Shown piece by piece: positions 1 to 6,300 of a stretch of DNA of 29,953 nt. Position numbers and translations under genes: made by a program. Within the stretch, counting starts at the first letter, position 1, and every line of letters begins with the position of its first letter. The notes below the pieces were generated by a model, which had not been told where the DNA came from, did no database searches, and saw only the letters and a program-made list of their open reading frames with translations. This stretch comes from an uncultured Tessaracoccus sp. (GTDB lineage Bacteria > Actinomycetota > Actinomycetes > Propionibacteriales > Propionibacteriaceae), in NCBI RefSeq assembly GCF_943914565.1, contig NZ_CALUCN010000025.1:1-29953 (forward strand), read 5' to 3'.

Positions 1-855
1 TTCGTGCACGTGGGCCGGTTCGAGGACGACCACGTCGGCCTGTTCGGCAAGGTTGCTGCCGAAGACGGGGTCCTGTTCGACCAAGCACTCGACCAGATCG
101 CCCAGACCCTCCCTGCCCCGGAGGTTCCGGAGGGTCTGGATGAGCGCGACGTGGCCCGGTTCGTGCGCGGCCAGCGGCGCGCAGCTGCGTTCGGGATCTT
201 CGCTCGCCAGGCCATTGGCCAGGACTCGCTGATGGACGTCGACCTCGTCGTGCACGTGCCTGCGCAGACGCCCACGACGGGCCTCGACGCGAAGGACTTC
301 GACGAGGGAGATGACCACGGCGACGCCGGTGCGCCGCTCGGGTCCTCGGCGTACGTGGAGGGCTGGGGCCGGCTGCTCAGCGACTCGCTGCCCGGTTTCC
401 TCGCCGGGTCGAAGGTGACGGTGCGGCCGGTGCTCGACCCGAACATGATCCCCGACGCCACCGGACACGAACCCACCGCCGCGCAGCGGCTGGCGCTGTC
501 GGTGCGCAACCCGCGTTCGGTGTTCCCCTACTCCGCCACCTCGGCCAGGCGCTCCGACATCGACCACACGGTCGCGTATGACCCGACAGGTAGGGCAGGC
601 CCCACGTCGATGGGGAATCTCGGTCCCTTGGAGCGCACCGCCCACCGCGCCAAGACCGCCGGCCACTGGCAGGCCGACCAGCCAGCACCAGGCACCTTCC
701 ACTGGGAATCACCCATGGGATTCGAATACCTCGTCACCGGCCAAGGCACGGTGAGAACGAAAACACCGGACATCCCGGTGGCACCCATCCCCGAACTGCC
801 ACCACAAGCACCCCCGGTGTACGAGCCACCACCAGACCACGCCCGCGCCGCCTGA
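1..855 (+). CDS. HNH endonuclease-signature protein of the 13E12/DUF222 repeat family, 3' part only
   Basis: The reading frame is already open at base 1, so the N-terminal part lies outside the window. What remains (about 284 residues) has the usual C-terminal half of actinobacterial DUF222/13E12 proteins: an HNH-like block around residues 185-235 with RRSDIDH (histidine of the HNH fold), then GNLGPLERTAHRAKT and a WxxxQPxPGTFxWxSPxG stretch, followed by a proline-rich tail. Family members often carry cysteines near the HNH core (CxxPxC-like); here that segment reads SVFPYSATSARRSD with none, a variant I associate with propionibacterial members. These proteins occur in many copies per genome and their cellular role is unclear; nuclease activity is inferred only from the fold. 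The family assignment is fairly sure, the function is not. A hairpin follows the stop codon. Confidence 0.8.
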   Translation, partial: FVHVGRFEDDHVGLFGKVAAEDGVLFDQALDQIAQTLPAPEVPEGLDERDVARFVRGQRRAAAFGIFARQAIGQDSLMDVDLVVHVPAQTPTTGLDAKDFDEGDDHGDAGAPLGSSAYVEGWGRLLSDSLPGFLAGSKVTVRPVLDPNMIPDATGHEPTAAQRLALSVRNPRSVFPYSATSARRSDIDHTVAYDPTGRAGPTSMGNLGPLERTAHRAKTAGHWQADQPAPGTFHWESPMGFEYLVTGQGTVRTKTPDIPVAPIPELPPQAPPVYEPPPDHARAA

Positions 856-871
856 CCCGGCAATCGCGTCA

Positions 872-896
872 CCCCGCCGGCCACACGCCAGCGGGG
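872..896 (+). terminator. Possible transcription terminator hairpin after the HNH gene
   Basis: CCCCGC at 872-877 and GCGGGG at 891-896 can pair as a 6-bp GC stem with a 13-base loop, 17 bases after the HNH stop codon. No T-run follows, as is common in high-GC genomes. The 856-1006 gap also holds a 12-bp CCCCCCGGGGGG palindrome at 924-935. Confidence 0.35.
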
Positions 897-994
897 GTCG
901 TGGTGCTGCGTCACGTCCCTGCACCCCCCGGGGGGCCAGGCGTTCGGTGCGCACAGCCGCCGGGAGATCGAGCCACGTGTTCGGTCACTCCAGC

Positions 995-1000
995 TAGGTT
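995..1000 (+). promoter_or_regulatory. Candidate -10 box of the XRE regulator (leaderless start)
   Basis: TAGGTT fits TANNNT and ends 6 bases before the ATG at 1007, so transcription would start at or next to the start codon. No Shine-Dalgarno sequence precedes the ATG. No convincing -35 box is visible. Confidence 0.45.
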
Positions 1001-1006
1001 TGCACC

Positions 1007-1315
1007 ATGCATGTTGATGAGCACGGTCCCCGCCCGCAGGATGTTCGGCCCGGTCTGTTGTGGAGGGAGTCCGTCGGGCACGTCCTGCGCCAGGAGCGCA
1101 GTGCCCGGGGTGAGCGAATCGCCGACGTCGCCGAACGGGCAGGCGTGTCGCCGCAGTACCTCTCCGAGATCGAGCGCGGGTTGAAGGACCCGTCGTCGGA
1201 GATGCTGCACGCCATCGCCGGCGCACTCGAGGTGCAGGTCCCTGCGTTGGCACGCAGGGCCGCGACGGGGATGGAAGTCACGACTGTGAGGTCGGTCCTG
1301 GCGCTGGCCGCCTGA
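1007..1315 (+). CDS. XRE-family transcriptional regulator, ClgR/PopR-like
   Basis: A 102-aa DNA-binding protein with a single helix-turn-helix of the Cro/C1 type (about residues 25-80). VLRQERSARGERIADVAERAGVSPQYLSEIERGLKDPSSEM follows the pattern of actinobacterial ClgR/PopR regulators, which control Clp protease genes; the LSEIERGxKxPSSEML stretch is especially similar. No other domain is present, so it would act as a dimer through DNA contacts alone. The ATG was chosen because a TAGGTT -10 box lies 6 bases upstream and no in-frame alternative is better placed. It is transcribed alone, between the HNH gene and an epimerase gene. Membership of the XRE family is clear; identity as ClgR itself is inference, as classical clgR lies elsewhere (near recA/ftsK) in most actinobacteria. 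Confidence 0.85.
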   Translation: MHVDEHGPRPQDVRPGLLWRESVGHVLRQERSARGERIADVAERAGVSPQYLSEIERGLKDPSSEMLHAIAGALEVQVPALARRAATGMEVTTVRSVLALAA

Positions 1316-1373
1316 CGCTGCTCACAGCAGCGCCGACCACGCGAACCACTCGATGTCTGGCAGCGTTGCGTGC

Positions 1374-2339
1374 ATGGATGTACTCGTGCTTGGCGGAACG
1401 GCCTTTCTCGGCAGCGCACTGGCCCGCCATCTCCTGTCCCACGACCACGCGGTGACGTGCCTGGCGCGCGGTTCACGCCCTGTGCCCGCAGGCGCCAACC
1501 TGGTGCGCGCGGATCGTGACCAGCCCGGAGCGTTGGCCCCCGTTGCCCACCGAGACTGGGATGTCATCATCGACCTGACCTCCCAGCCGATGCACGCAAG
1601 CCGTGCCGCTGCGGAACTCACCACGCGCCACTGGATCGTCGTGTCGTCGGGCAGCGTCTATGCAGACTTCTCGGTGCCCGAACAGCCCGCGACGTCACCG
1701 ACCGTGGCTCCCTTGGACGAGGAGCGAATGGAGGACATGAGCCAGTACGGCGCTGCCAAGGTGGCCTGCGAGCGCGCCTACCTCGGGCTGAACCAACCCG
1801 TCACGGTGATCCGCCCTGGACTGATCGGCGGCGCGGGCGACTGGACCGGACGGTCCGGCTACTACCCATGGCGGTTCGCCCACCCCACCGGCGCCGACGT
1901 GTTGGTGCCGGACCCGACGCAACCCACGGCAATCCTCGACGTGCAGGATCTCGCCGCGTGGATCGTGCACTGCGCCCACGAGACCGTGACGGGAGTCTTC
2001 AACGCCGCAGGGGCCACGACCACCCTGGCCGAGGTCTACCAACTGAGCCAGTCCCTGACCGGCTCCCCGGCATCCATTCGCGTCATCGACGACCAGCGGC
2101 TGCTCGAGGAGGGGATCCGACCGTGGATGGGTCCGCGCTCCCTGCCCCTGTGGATCCCGGTTCCCGGCATGCGACACATGGCCACCCTGGACTGCGGGCC
2201 CGCCCGGGCAAACGGCTTGCGGACCCGTTCGCTGGCCGAGACGCTCGAAGCGGTCCTGCGCTACGAGGAGCGTCGAGACGTGCCTCGTCAGGCGGGCCTG
2301 ACGGACGCAGAGGAAGCGGCGCTGCGAGCCGTGCTCTGA
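1374..2339 (+). CDS. NAD-dependent epimerase/dehydratase (extended SDR) family protein
   Basis: A 321-aa protein with a Rossmann nucleotide-binding start, VLVLGGTAFLG (residues 3-13, GGxxFLG type), and the SDR catalytic pair Y125-x3-K129 in SQYGAAK. VSSGSVYAD just upstream supplies the usual serine of the triad. A C-terminal substrate domain is present (VFNAAG, then a region like the NAD-dependent epimerases acting on nucleotide sugars), but the substrate cannot be read from sequence. The start at 1374 is chosen because the protein then begins directly with the beta-strand of the Rossmann fold, and a weak -10 (CAGCGT, 1361-1366) lies 7 bases ahead; an ATG at 1353 would add seven residues. It stands alone, facing the convergent transporter gene 17 bp away. 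Reductase and epimerase are both possible. Confidence 0.8.
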   Translation: MDVLVLGGTAFLGSALARHLLSHDHAVTCLARGSRPVPAGANLVRADRDQPGALAPVAHRDWDVIIDLTSQPMHASRAAAELTTRHWIVVSSGSVYADFSVPEQPATSPTVAPLDEERMEDMSQYGAAKVACERAYLGLNQPVTVIRPGLIGGAGDWTGRSGYYPWRFAHPTGADVLVPDPTQPTAILDVQDLAAWIVHCAHETVTGVFNAAGATTTLAEVYQLSQSLTGSPASIRVIDDQRLLEEGIRPWMGPRSLPLWIPVPGMRHMATLDCGPARANGLRTRSLAETLEAVLRYEERRDVPRQAGLTDAEEAALRAVL

Positions 2340-2356
2340 GATCCCAGCCGATGCGA

Positions 2357-3055
2357 TCAGCCGGCGGCGCGCACGTCGTAGGTGGGCTCGTGGCGTTTCA
2401 CGAGCGCGACGACACGGTACGTCACCGGCAGGAACAGGGCCTCGACGAGCACCTTGTACACGTAGCCGTAGAGGATGTAGTTGAGCATGTCGCCGCCGGT
2501 GATCGTGCCCCAGAACGCCACCATGCAGAACGTGACGGTGTCCGCGGCCTCGCCGACCAGCGTCGAGCCCATGAGCCGTGCCCACAGCGAACGTTCGCCC
2601 ATCCGGGCCTTGATGCGCACGAGCACCCACGCGTTGAGGAACTGCCCGATCGCGTAGCCCAGCAGGCTCGCCAGCACGATGCGGGGCACGAAGCCCAGGA
2701 TCTGCTCGAACGCGGCCTGCCCCGTCCAGTCCGCCTGCGCGGGCAGTGCCCCGACCGCCCAGAAGGTGAGCGACGCGAGCCCCGCCATGCAGAACCCTGC
2801 GGCGATCGCACGCCGTGCGCCGCCCAGCCCGTAGACCTCCGCGAGCACGTCGCCGAGGACGTAGGTGAGCGGGAACAGGATGAAGCCCCCGTCGGTGATG
2901 ATCGGCAGCACGGGGAAGCCGAGCACGTCGACCTCGGGGCCGAGCTGGATGAGCTTCACCGCGGCGACGTTCGAGATGAGCAGGAGCGCGACGAAGCAGG
3001 TGACGACGAGGTCGTAGTGGCCGCGGGGACGCGCGGCGAACGCAGGCTGTTCCAC
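2357..3055 (-). CDS. Queuosine precursor transporter family membrane protein (YhhQ/VUT family)
   Basis: A member of the vitamin-uptake-transporter-like family (PF02592), whose E. coli member YhhQ imports the queuosine precursor preQ0/preQ1. The protein shows family landmarks: LISNVAAVKLIQ in the first membrane segment, ITDGGFILFPLTYVLGDVLAEVYG, a conserved GARRAI turn, and TLVGEAADTVTF late in the protein. About six to seven hydrophobic segments fill the 232 residues, so it sits in the inner membrane. The GTG at 3055 is chosen because TACGAT (3062-3067 on this strand) lies exactly 6 bases ahead, matching other leaderless genes here; an ATG at 3073 would add six residues and has no Shine-Dalgarno sequence. 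No preQ1 riboswitch was recognised. It is divergent from the DUF5709 gene. Family is secure, substrate is by analogy. Confidence 0.85.
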   Translation of the reverse strand: MEQPAFAARPRGHYDLVVTCFVALLLISNVAAVKLIQLGPEVDVLGFPVLPIITDGGFILFPLTYVLGDVLAEVYGLGGARRAIAAGFCMAGLASLTFWAVGALPAQADWTGQAAFEQILGFVPRIVLASLLGYAIGQFLNAWVLVRIKARMGERSLWARLMGSTLVGEAADTVTFCMVAFWGTITGGDMLNYILYGYVYKVLVEALFLPVTYRVVALVKRHEPTYDVRAAG

Positions 3056-3061
3056 GCGTCG

Positions 3062-3067
3062 ATCGTA
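3062..3067 (-). promoter_or_regulatory. Candidate -10 box for the YhhQ-family gene
   Basis: TACGAT on the minus strand, 6 bases upstream of the GTG at 3055. It lies inside the longer ORF that would start at 3073, which argues for the shorter protein. Confidence 0.4.
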
Positions 3068-3124
3068 GGCCATCCGTCGCCGGACATGCCCCGCGCACTT
3101 GCCGCGAGACGCGTGGAATGGTGG

Positions 3125-3130
3125 CAGACT
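3125..3130 (+). promoter_or_regulatory. Candidate -10 box for the DUF5709 gene
   Basis: CAGACT keeps the key A2 and T6 of a -10 hexamer and ends 6 bases before the ATG at 3137, giving a leaderless transcript. There is no Shine-Dalgarno sequence. TTGCCG at 3099-3104 is a possible but badly spaced -35 (20 bases). Confidence 0.35.
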
Positions 3131-3136
3131 TGGTGC

Positions 3137-3541
3137 ATGGAAGGCAACGAGCAACCGGACCGCGAGGAAGTCGATCAGCTCCAGGCCGGCGACACGCTCA
3201 TCGATCGAGGTGTCGACGACGTGCTGGACGAGGGCTACGTGCCCCCGGACGACTGGGGCCCTGCGATGCGACACGGCACGACGCCGGCCGAGATGCGCCA
3301 GGGCGAGAGCCTCGACATGCGGGTGAAGCAGGAAGAGCCCGAGCACGATCGCAAGAAGCTCACGGGCAAGTGGAATCCCCTCTACGAGGACCGCGAAGTG
3401 GGCCAGCGCCGCGCGGGCCGACTCGTCGTCGGGGAGGATGGCACCGTCGGGCACGACGTGGGCCTGAGCGGCGGCGCAGCGTCGGCCGAGGAGGCCGCGA
3501 TGCACGTGATCGACGGGGAACGCCCCGTCGACGACGACTGA
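3137..3541 (+). CDS. DUF5709 family protein
   Basis: A 134-aa acidic, hydrophilic, soluble protein without membrane segments. The opening DQLQAGDTLIDRGVDDVLDE and the following GYVPPDDWGP, then EGESLDMR-type and AGRLVVGEDG-type segments, are typical of DUF5709 proteins, which are common and short in actinobacteria and have no known function. The ATG at 3137 places the conserved QLQ...DTLxDRGVDDxLDEGY motif near the N terminus, as in the family, and is preceded by a -10-like box rather than a ribosome binding site. It lies between a divergent transporter gene and the phoH operon. No function can be proposed. Confidence 0.8.
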   Translation: MEGNEQPDREEVDQLQAGDTLIDRGVDDVLDEGYVPPDDWGPAMRHGTTPAEMRQGESLDMRVKQEEPEHDRKKLTGKWNPLYEDREVGQRRAGRLVVGEDGTVGHDVGLSGGAASAEEAAMHVIDGERPVDDD

Positions 3542-3557
3542 CGCCCAGCGGGCACAC

Positions 3558-3563
3558 TAAGCT
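3558..3563 (+). promoter_or_regulatory. Candidate -10 box of the phoH operon
   Basis: TAAGCT lies 7 bases before GTG 3571 and would start transcription at about 3571. This would put the hairpin at 3571-3595 at the extreme 5' end of the mRNA for phoH-ybeY-permease-corC-era. Confidence 0.4.
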
Positions 3564-3570
3564 GGACCGC

Positions 3571-3595
3571 GTGCCCGGCGACCGTCGTCGGGCAC
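3571..3595 (+). promoter_or_regulatory. 5'-terminal hairpin in the phoH leader
   Basis: GTGCCCGGCG (3571-3580) and CGTCGGGCAC (3586-3595) pair over 10 bp with one G-U, around a 5-base loop ACCGT. It lies at the predicted transcript start and just before the Shine-Dalgarno sequence GGAAGG (3601-3606). It may protect the mRNA end or modulate translation. Confidence 0.4.
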
Positions 3596-3618
3596 GAGTG
3601 GGAAGGCAAGCACCCTGA
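3571..3618 (+). CDS. Possible 15-codon upstream ORF in the phoH leader
   Basis: GTG 3571 opens a short frame encoding VPGDRRRARVGRQAP that stops at TGA 3616-3618. The stop overlaps the proposed CTG start of phoH (CTGA), the same geometry as the ATGA/GTGA couplings downstream. A -10-like TAAGCT lies 7 bases ahead, so it would be read leaderlessly. It may be a coupling leader peptide, or merely untranslated leader containing a hairpin. There is no family support. Confidence 0.25.
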   Translation: MPGDRRRARVGRQAP

Positions 3619-4607
3619 GTCAACTCCAACGACTGCCCGGCAGCCGCATCGTCCACGTCCCGCCGTCGATCGACATGGTGGGACTGCTCGGCCCGAGCGA
3701 CGCCAACTTGGCCGTGCTCGAGTCCCGCCTGGAGGCCGATCTCCACGTCCGCGGGCAGCAGATCACCCTCACCGGCTCGTCGGAGGCGGTGACGAGGGCC
3801 AACGACGTCCTCACCGAACTCGTGGCGATCCTGCGAACCGGGCAGGGGCTCACCCCTGAGACCGTCGAGCGCGTCGTCGCGATGGCCGACGCCCAGCAGC
3901 CCGCGTCCGAGATCCTCACGCAGGACATCGTGAGCGCACGCGGCCAGACGGTCCGGCCCAAGACGCTCAACCAGAAGCGATACGTCGACGCGATCGACCG
4001 GCACACCATCGTCTTCGGCATCGGGCCGGCAGGCACCGGCAAGACGTACCTCGCGATGGCCAAGGCCGTCCAGGCCCTCCAGACCAAGCAGGTCAGCCGG
4101 ATCATCCTCACCCGGCCCGCGATCGAGGCGGGGGAGAAGCTCGGATTCCTGCCCGGTACCCTCACCGACAAGATCGACCCGTACCTCCGGCCCCTCTACG
4201 ACGCGCTCCACGACATGGTCGACGTCGACTCGGTGCCGAAGTTGCTCACCTCCGGGGTCGTCGAGGTCGCACCGCTGGCGTACATGCGCGGTCGCACACT
4301 GAACGACGCCTTCATCATCCTCGACGAGGCGCAGAACACCACGCCCGAGCAGATGAAGATGTTCCTGACCAGGCTCGGTTTCGGCTCGAAGATCGTCGTG
4401 ACCGGCGACGTGACCCAGATCGACCTCCCCGGCCAGACCCGCTCGGGGCTGAAGATGGTCCAGGACATCCTGGACGGGCTCGACGACATCGCGTTCCTCG
4501 AGCTCACGGCGCGCGACGTGGTCCGGCACCGTCTCGTCGGCCGCATCGTCGCGGCATACGACCAGTACGACTCCGCCCAGGAGGCACGGAAGGGACCGCG
4601 GAAGTGA
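3615..4607 (+). CDS. phoH: PhoH-like ATPase/helicase-like protein
   Basis: A cytoplasmic P-loop ATPase of the PhoH family, linked to RNA metabolism through its constant neighbourhood with ybeY and era. Walker A is GPAGTGKT (residues 137-144 from the CTG start), Walker B is IILDEAQN (D237, E238), and the family stretch KTLNQKRYVDAIDRHTIVFGIG precedes the P-loop. The N-terminal domain (VPPSIDMVGLLGPSD, then VRGQQITLTG) is KH-like as in homologues. The first ATG in frame (3675) falls inside this conserved domain, so the start should be upstream. No ATG, GTG or TTG exists between the frame's stop at 3558 and 3675; CTG 3615 has GGAAGG 8 bases ahead and is the best candidate. The gene's end overlaps ybeY (GTGA). 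Confidence 0.9.
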   Translation: MSQLQRLPGSRIVHVPPSIDMVGLLGPSDANLAVLESRLEADLHVRGQQITLTGSSEAVTRANDVLTELVAILRTGQGLTPETVERVVAMADAQQPASEILTQDIVSARGQTVRPKTLNQKRYVDAIDRHTIVFGIGPAGTGKTYLAMAKAVQALQTKQVSRIILTRPAIEAGEKLGFLPGTLTDKIDPYLRPLYDALHDMVDVDSVPKLLTSGVVEVAPLAYMRGRTLNDAFIILDEAQNTTPEQMKMFLTRLGFGSKIVVTGDVTQIDLPGQTRSGLKMVQDILDGLDDIAFLELTARDVVRHRLVGRIVAAYDQYDSAQEARKGPRK

Positions 4608-5059
4608 TCGACCTCAACAACGAATCGGGGCGGGCCGCTGACGAGCAGGGCCTCGTGCGGCTCGCGCGATTCGCGCTCGAGCAGCTGCGCATCCACCCGC
4701 AGGCGGACCTCAACATCCTGCTCGTCGACGAGCAGACCATGGCTGACTACCACGAACGGTTCATGGACCTCCCCGGGCCCACCGACGTGCTGAGCTTCCC
4801 GATGGACGAACTGCGCGCCCCCGCCGACGACGAGGAACCCCCGCTCGGCACCTTGGGCGACATCGTGCTGTGCCCGACGGTCACCGAACGCCAGGCGGCC
4901 GAGAACGGCCGCGACCCGCGGGCCGAGGCCGAGTACCTGCTCATCCACGGGCTGCTGCACCTGCTCGGCCACGACCACGCCGAGCCCGAGGAGAAGGCCG
5001 TCATGTTTGGACTGAACGACCGGATCATCGCCCAGTGGGAAGTGGAGCGAGGACGGTGA
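4604..5059 (+). CDS. ybeY: Endoribonuclease YbeY (rRNA maturation factor)
   Basis: A 151-aa zinc-dependent endoribonuclease that acts in 16S rRNA 3'-end processing and ribosome quality control. The signature H-x3-H-x5-H metal site is seen in HGLLHLLGHDH (H115, H119, H125), preceded by the conserved TDVLSFPMDE and GDIVLCP segments. Length is normal for the family. It starts with GTG overlapping the phoH stop (GTGA), so translation is probably coupled. Its own stop overlaps the GTG of the next gene in the same way. Position between phoH and (after a permease) corC and era is the conserved actinobacterial order and supports the assignment. Confidence 0.95.
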   Translation: MIDLNNESGRAADEQGLVRLARFALEQLRIHPQADLNILLVDEQTMADYHERFMDLPGPTDVLSFPMDELRAPADDEEPPLGTLGDIVLCPTVTERQAAENGRDPRAEAEYLLIHGLLHLLGHDHAEPEEKAVMFGLNDRIIAQWEVERGR

Positions 5060-6300
5060 GCCAACTCGCGCGTCGCCTGACGCTGCCCGACGCGGTGGCG
5101 ATCGGCGTCGCCTCGATGGTGGGCGCCGGCGTGTTCGCGGTGTGGGGCCCGGCAGCGCGGGCGGCAGGGAGCTGGATGCTCGTCGGGCTGGCGTTGGCCG
5201 CGCTGGTGGCCTGGGCGAACGCCACGAGCTCCGCACAACTCGCCGCGCAGTACCCGTCCGCCGGCGGCACCTACGTCTACGGCCGCGAACGACTCGGGTC
5301 CTGGCCGGGGTACCTCGCGGGCTGGAGCTTCGTCGTCGGCAAGACCGCCTCGGCGGCCGCGATGGCGATGGTGTTCTCCGCCTACTGGGCGCCGCAGGGC
5401 TGGGCCAAACCGATCGCCGTCGGCATCATCTGGGTGCTGTGCGGGATCAACATCCTGGGCGCCACTCGCACGGCCACCGCGGCGAAGGTGCTCGTCACGT
5501 TCGCGCTCGTCGGCATCCTCGCCGCGCTCGCGACGGGGTGGCTCACGCGGGCGCCGGCCGCGACGTCCGCGTGGGTCGACGCCAGCCCCTACGGGGTGCT
5601 GCAGTCCGCCGGGTTGCTGTTCTTCGCGTTCGCCGGCTACGCGCGCATCGCGACGATGGGTGAGGAGGTCATCGATCCGGGGCGGACCATCCGGCGTGCG
5701 ATCCTCACCGCACTCACGTGCACGCTCGTGCTCTACGTGGTGATCGGTGTCACGCTGCTCGCGCGCGTCGGGGTGCCGGCGCTCGTCGATCACCCGGCGC
5801 CGCTCACCCTGCTGGTCGGGGACCACGCGGTCGCGCGGGTGGTGCTCGTCGTCGGCGCGGCCGCCGCGAGCGCGGGGGCGCTGCTCGGGCTGCTCAGCGG
5901 CATCGGGCGGACGTGGCTCGCGATGGCGCGCACGGGGGACCTGCCTCGCTGGTTCGACCACACGGGTGCGCGGTACGCCACCCCGCACCGCATCGAGCTG
6001 GTGCTCGCAGCGCTGCTGACCCTCGTCGTGCTGGTGGCGGACCTGCGCGGGGCCATCGGGTTCTCGTCGTTCGGGGTCCTGCTGTACTACCTCGTCGCGA
6101 ACTGCGCGGCCTGGACGCAGGACGCGGCCCACCGGCAGTACCACCGCGCGTGGCAGGTTGTGGGTGCTGCGCTGTGCGTCGTGCTGGTGGTCACCCTGCC
6201 GATCGGATCCGTGCTGGGCGGGCTCGTCGTGCTCGCGGTGGGTGCGCTGTGGCGGCTCCTCGCGGTCCGTCGTCCGGCGGCCGAGGAGGTGGCGCGATGA
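5056..6300 (+). CDS. APC superfamily amino acid permease
   Basis: A 414-aa polytopic membrane protein with roughly 11-12 hydrophobic segments. The opening TLPDAVAIGVASMVGAGVFAVWGPAA is the first membrane helix of amino acid-polyamine-organocation permeases, with the unwound GxG substrate motif (VGAGVF). FAGYARIATMGEEVIDPGRTIRRAI matches the family's TM6-loop consensus (G-x-E...NP-R-x-IPRAI), and ARTGDLPRWFD is the cytoplasmic loop before TM9. The substrate is unknown. GTG 5056 overlaps the ybeY stop and puts the N terminus just ahead of TM1. The stop overlaps the corC ATG (ATGA). A permease is not part of the core phoH-ybeY-corC-era module, so this looks like an accessory gene taken into the operon while keeping translational coupling on both sides. 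Confidence 0.88.
   Translation: MSQLARRLTLPDAVAIGVASMVGAGVFAVWGPAARAAGSWMLVGLALAALVAWANATSSAQLAAQYPSAGGTYVYGRERLGSWPGYLAGWSFVVGKTASAAAMAMVFSAYWAPQGWAKPIAVGIIWVLCGINILGATRTATAAKVLVTFALVGILAALATGWLTRAPAATSAWVDASPYGVLQSAGLLFFAFAGYARIATMGEEVIDPGRTIRRAILTALTCTLVLYVVIGVTLLARVGVPALVDHPAPLTLLVGDHAVARVVLVVGAAAASAGALLGLLSGIGRTWLAMARTGDLPRWFDHTGARYATPHRIELVLAALLTLVVLVADLRGAIGFSSFGVLLYYLVANCAAWTQDAAHRQYHRAWQVVGAALCVVLVVTLPIGSVLGGLVVLAVGALWRLLAVRRPAAEEVAR

Noticed and set aside
924..935. CCCCCCGGGGGG palindrome considered as a terminator or regulator site
   Set aside because: Homopolymer arms without a loop and no clear relation to either neighbour; too simple to interpret.
3056..3136. preQ1 riboswitch sought upstream of the YhhQ-family gene
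   Set aside because: The region is only about 80 bp, has no A-rich pseudoknot tail, and the gene looks leaderless.
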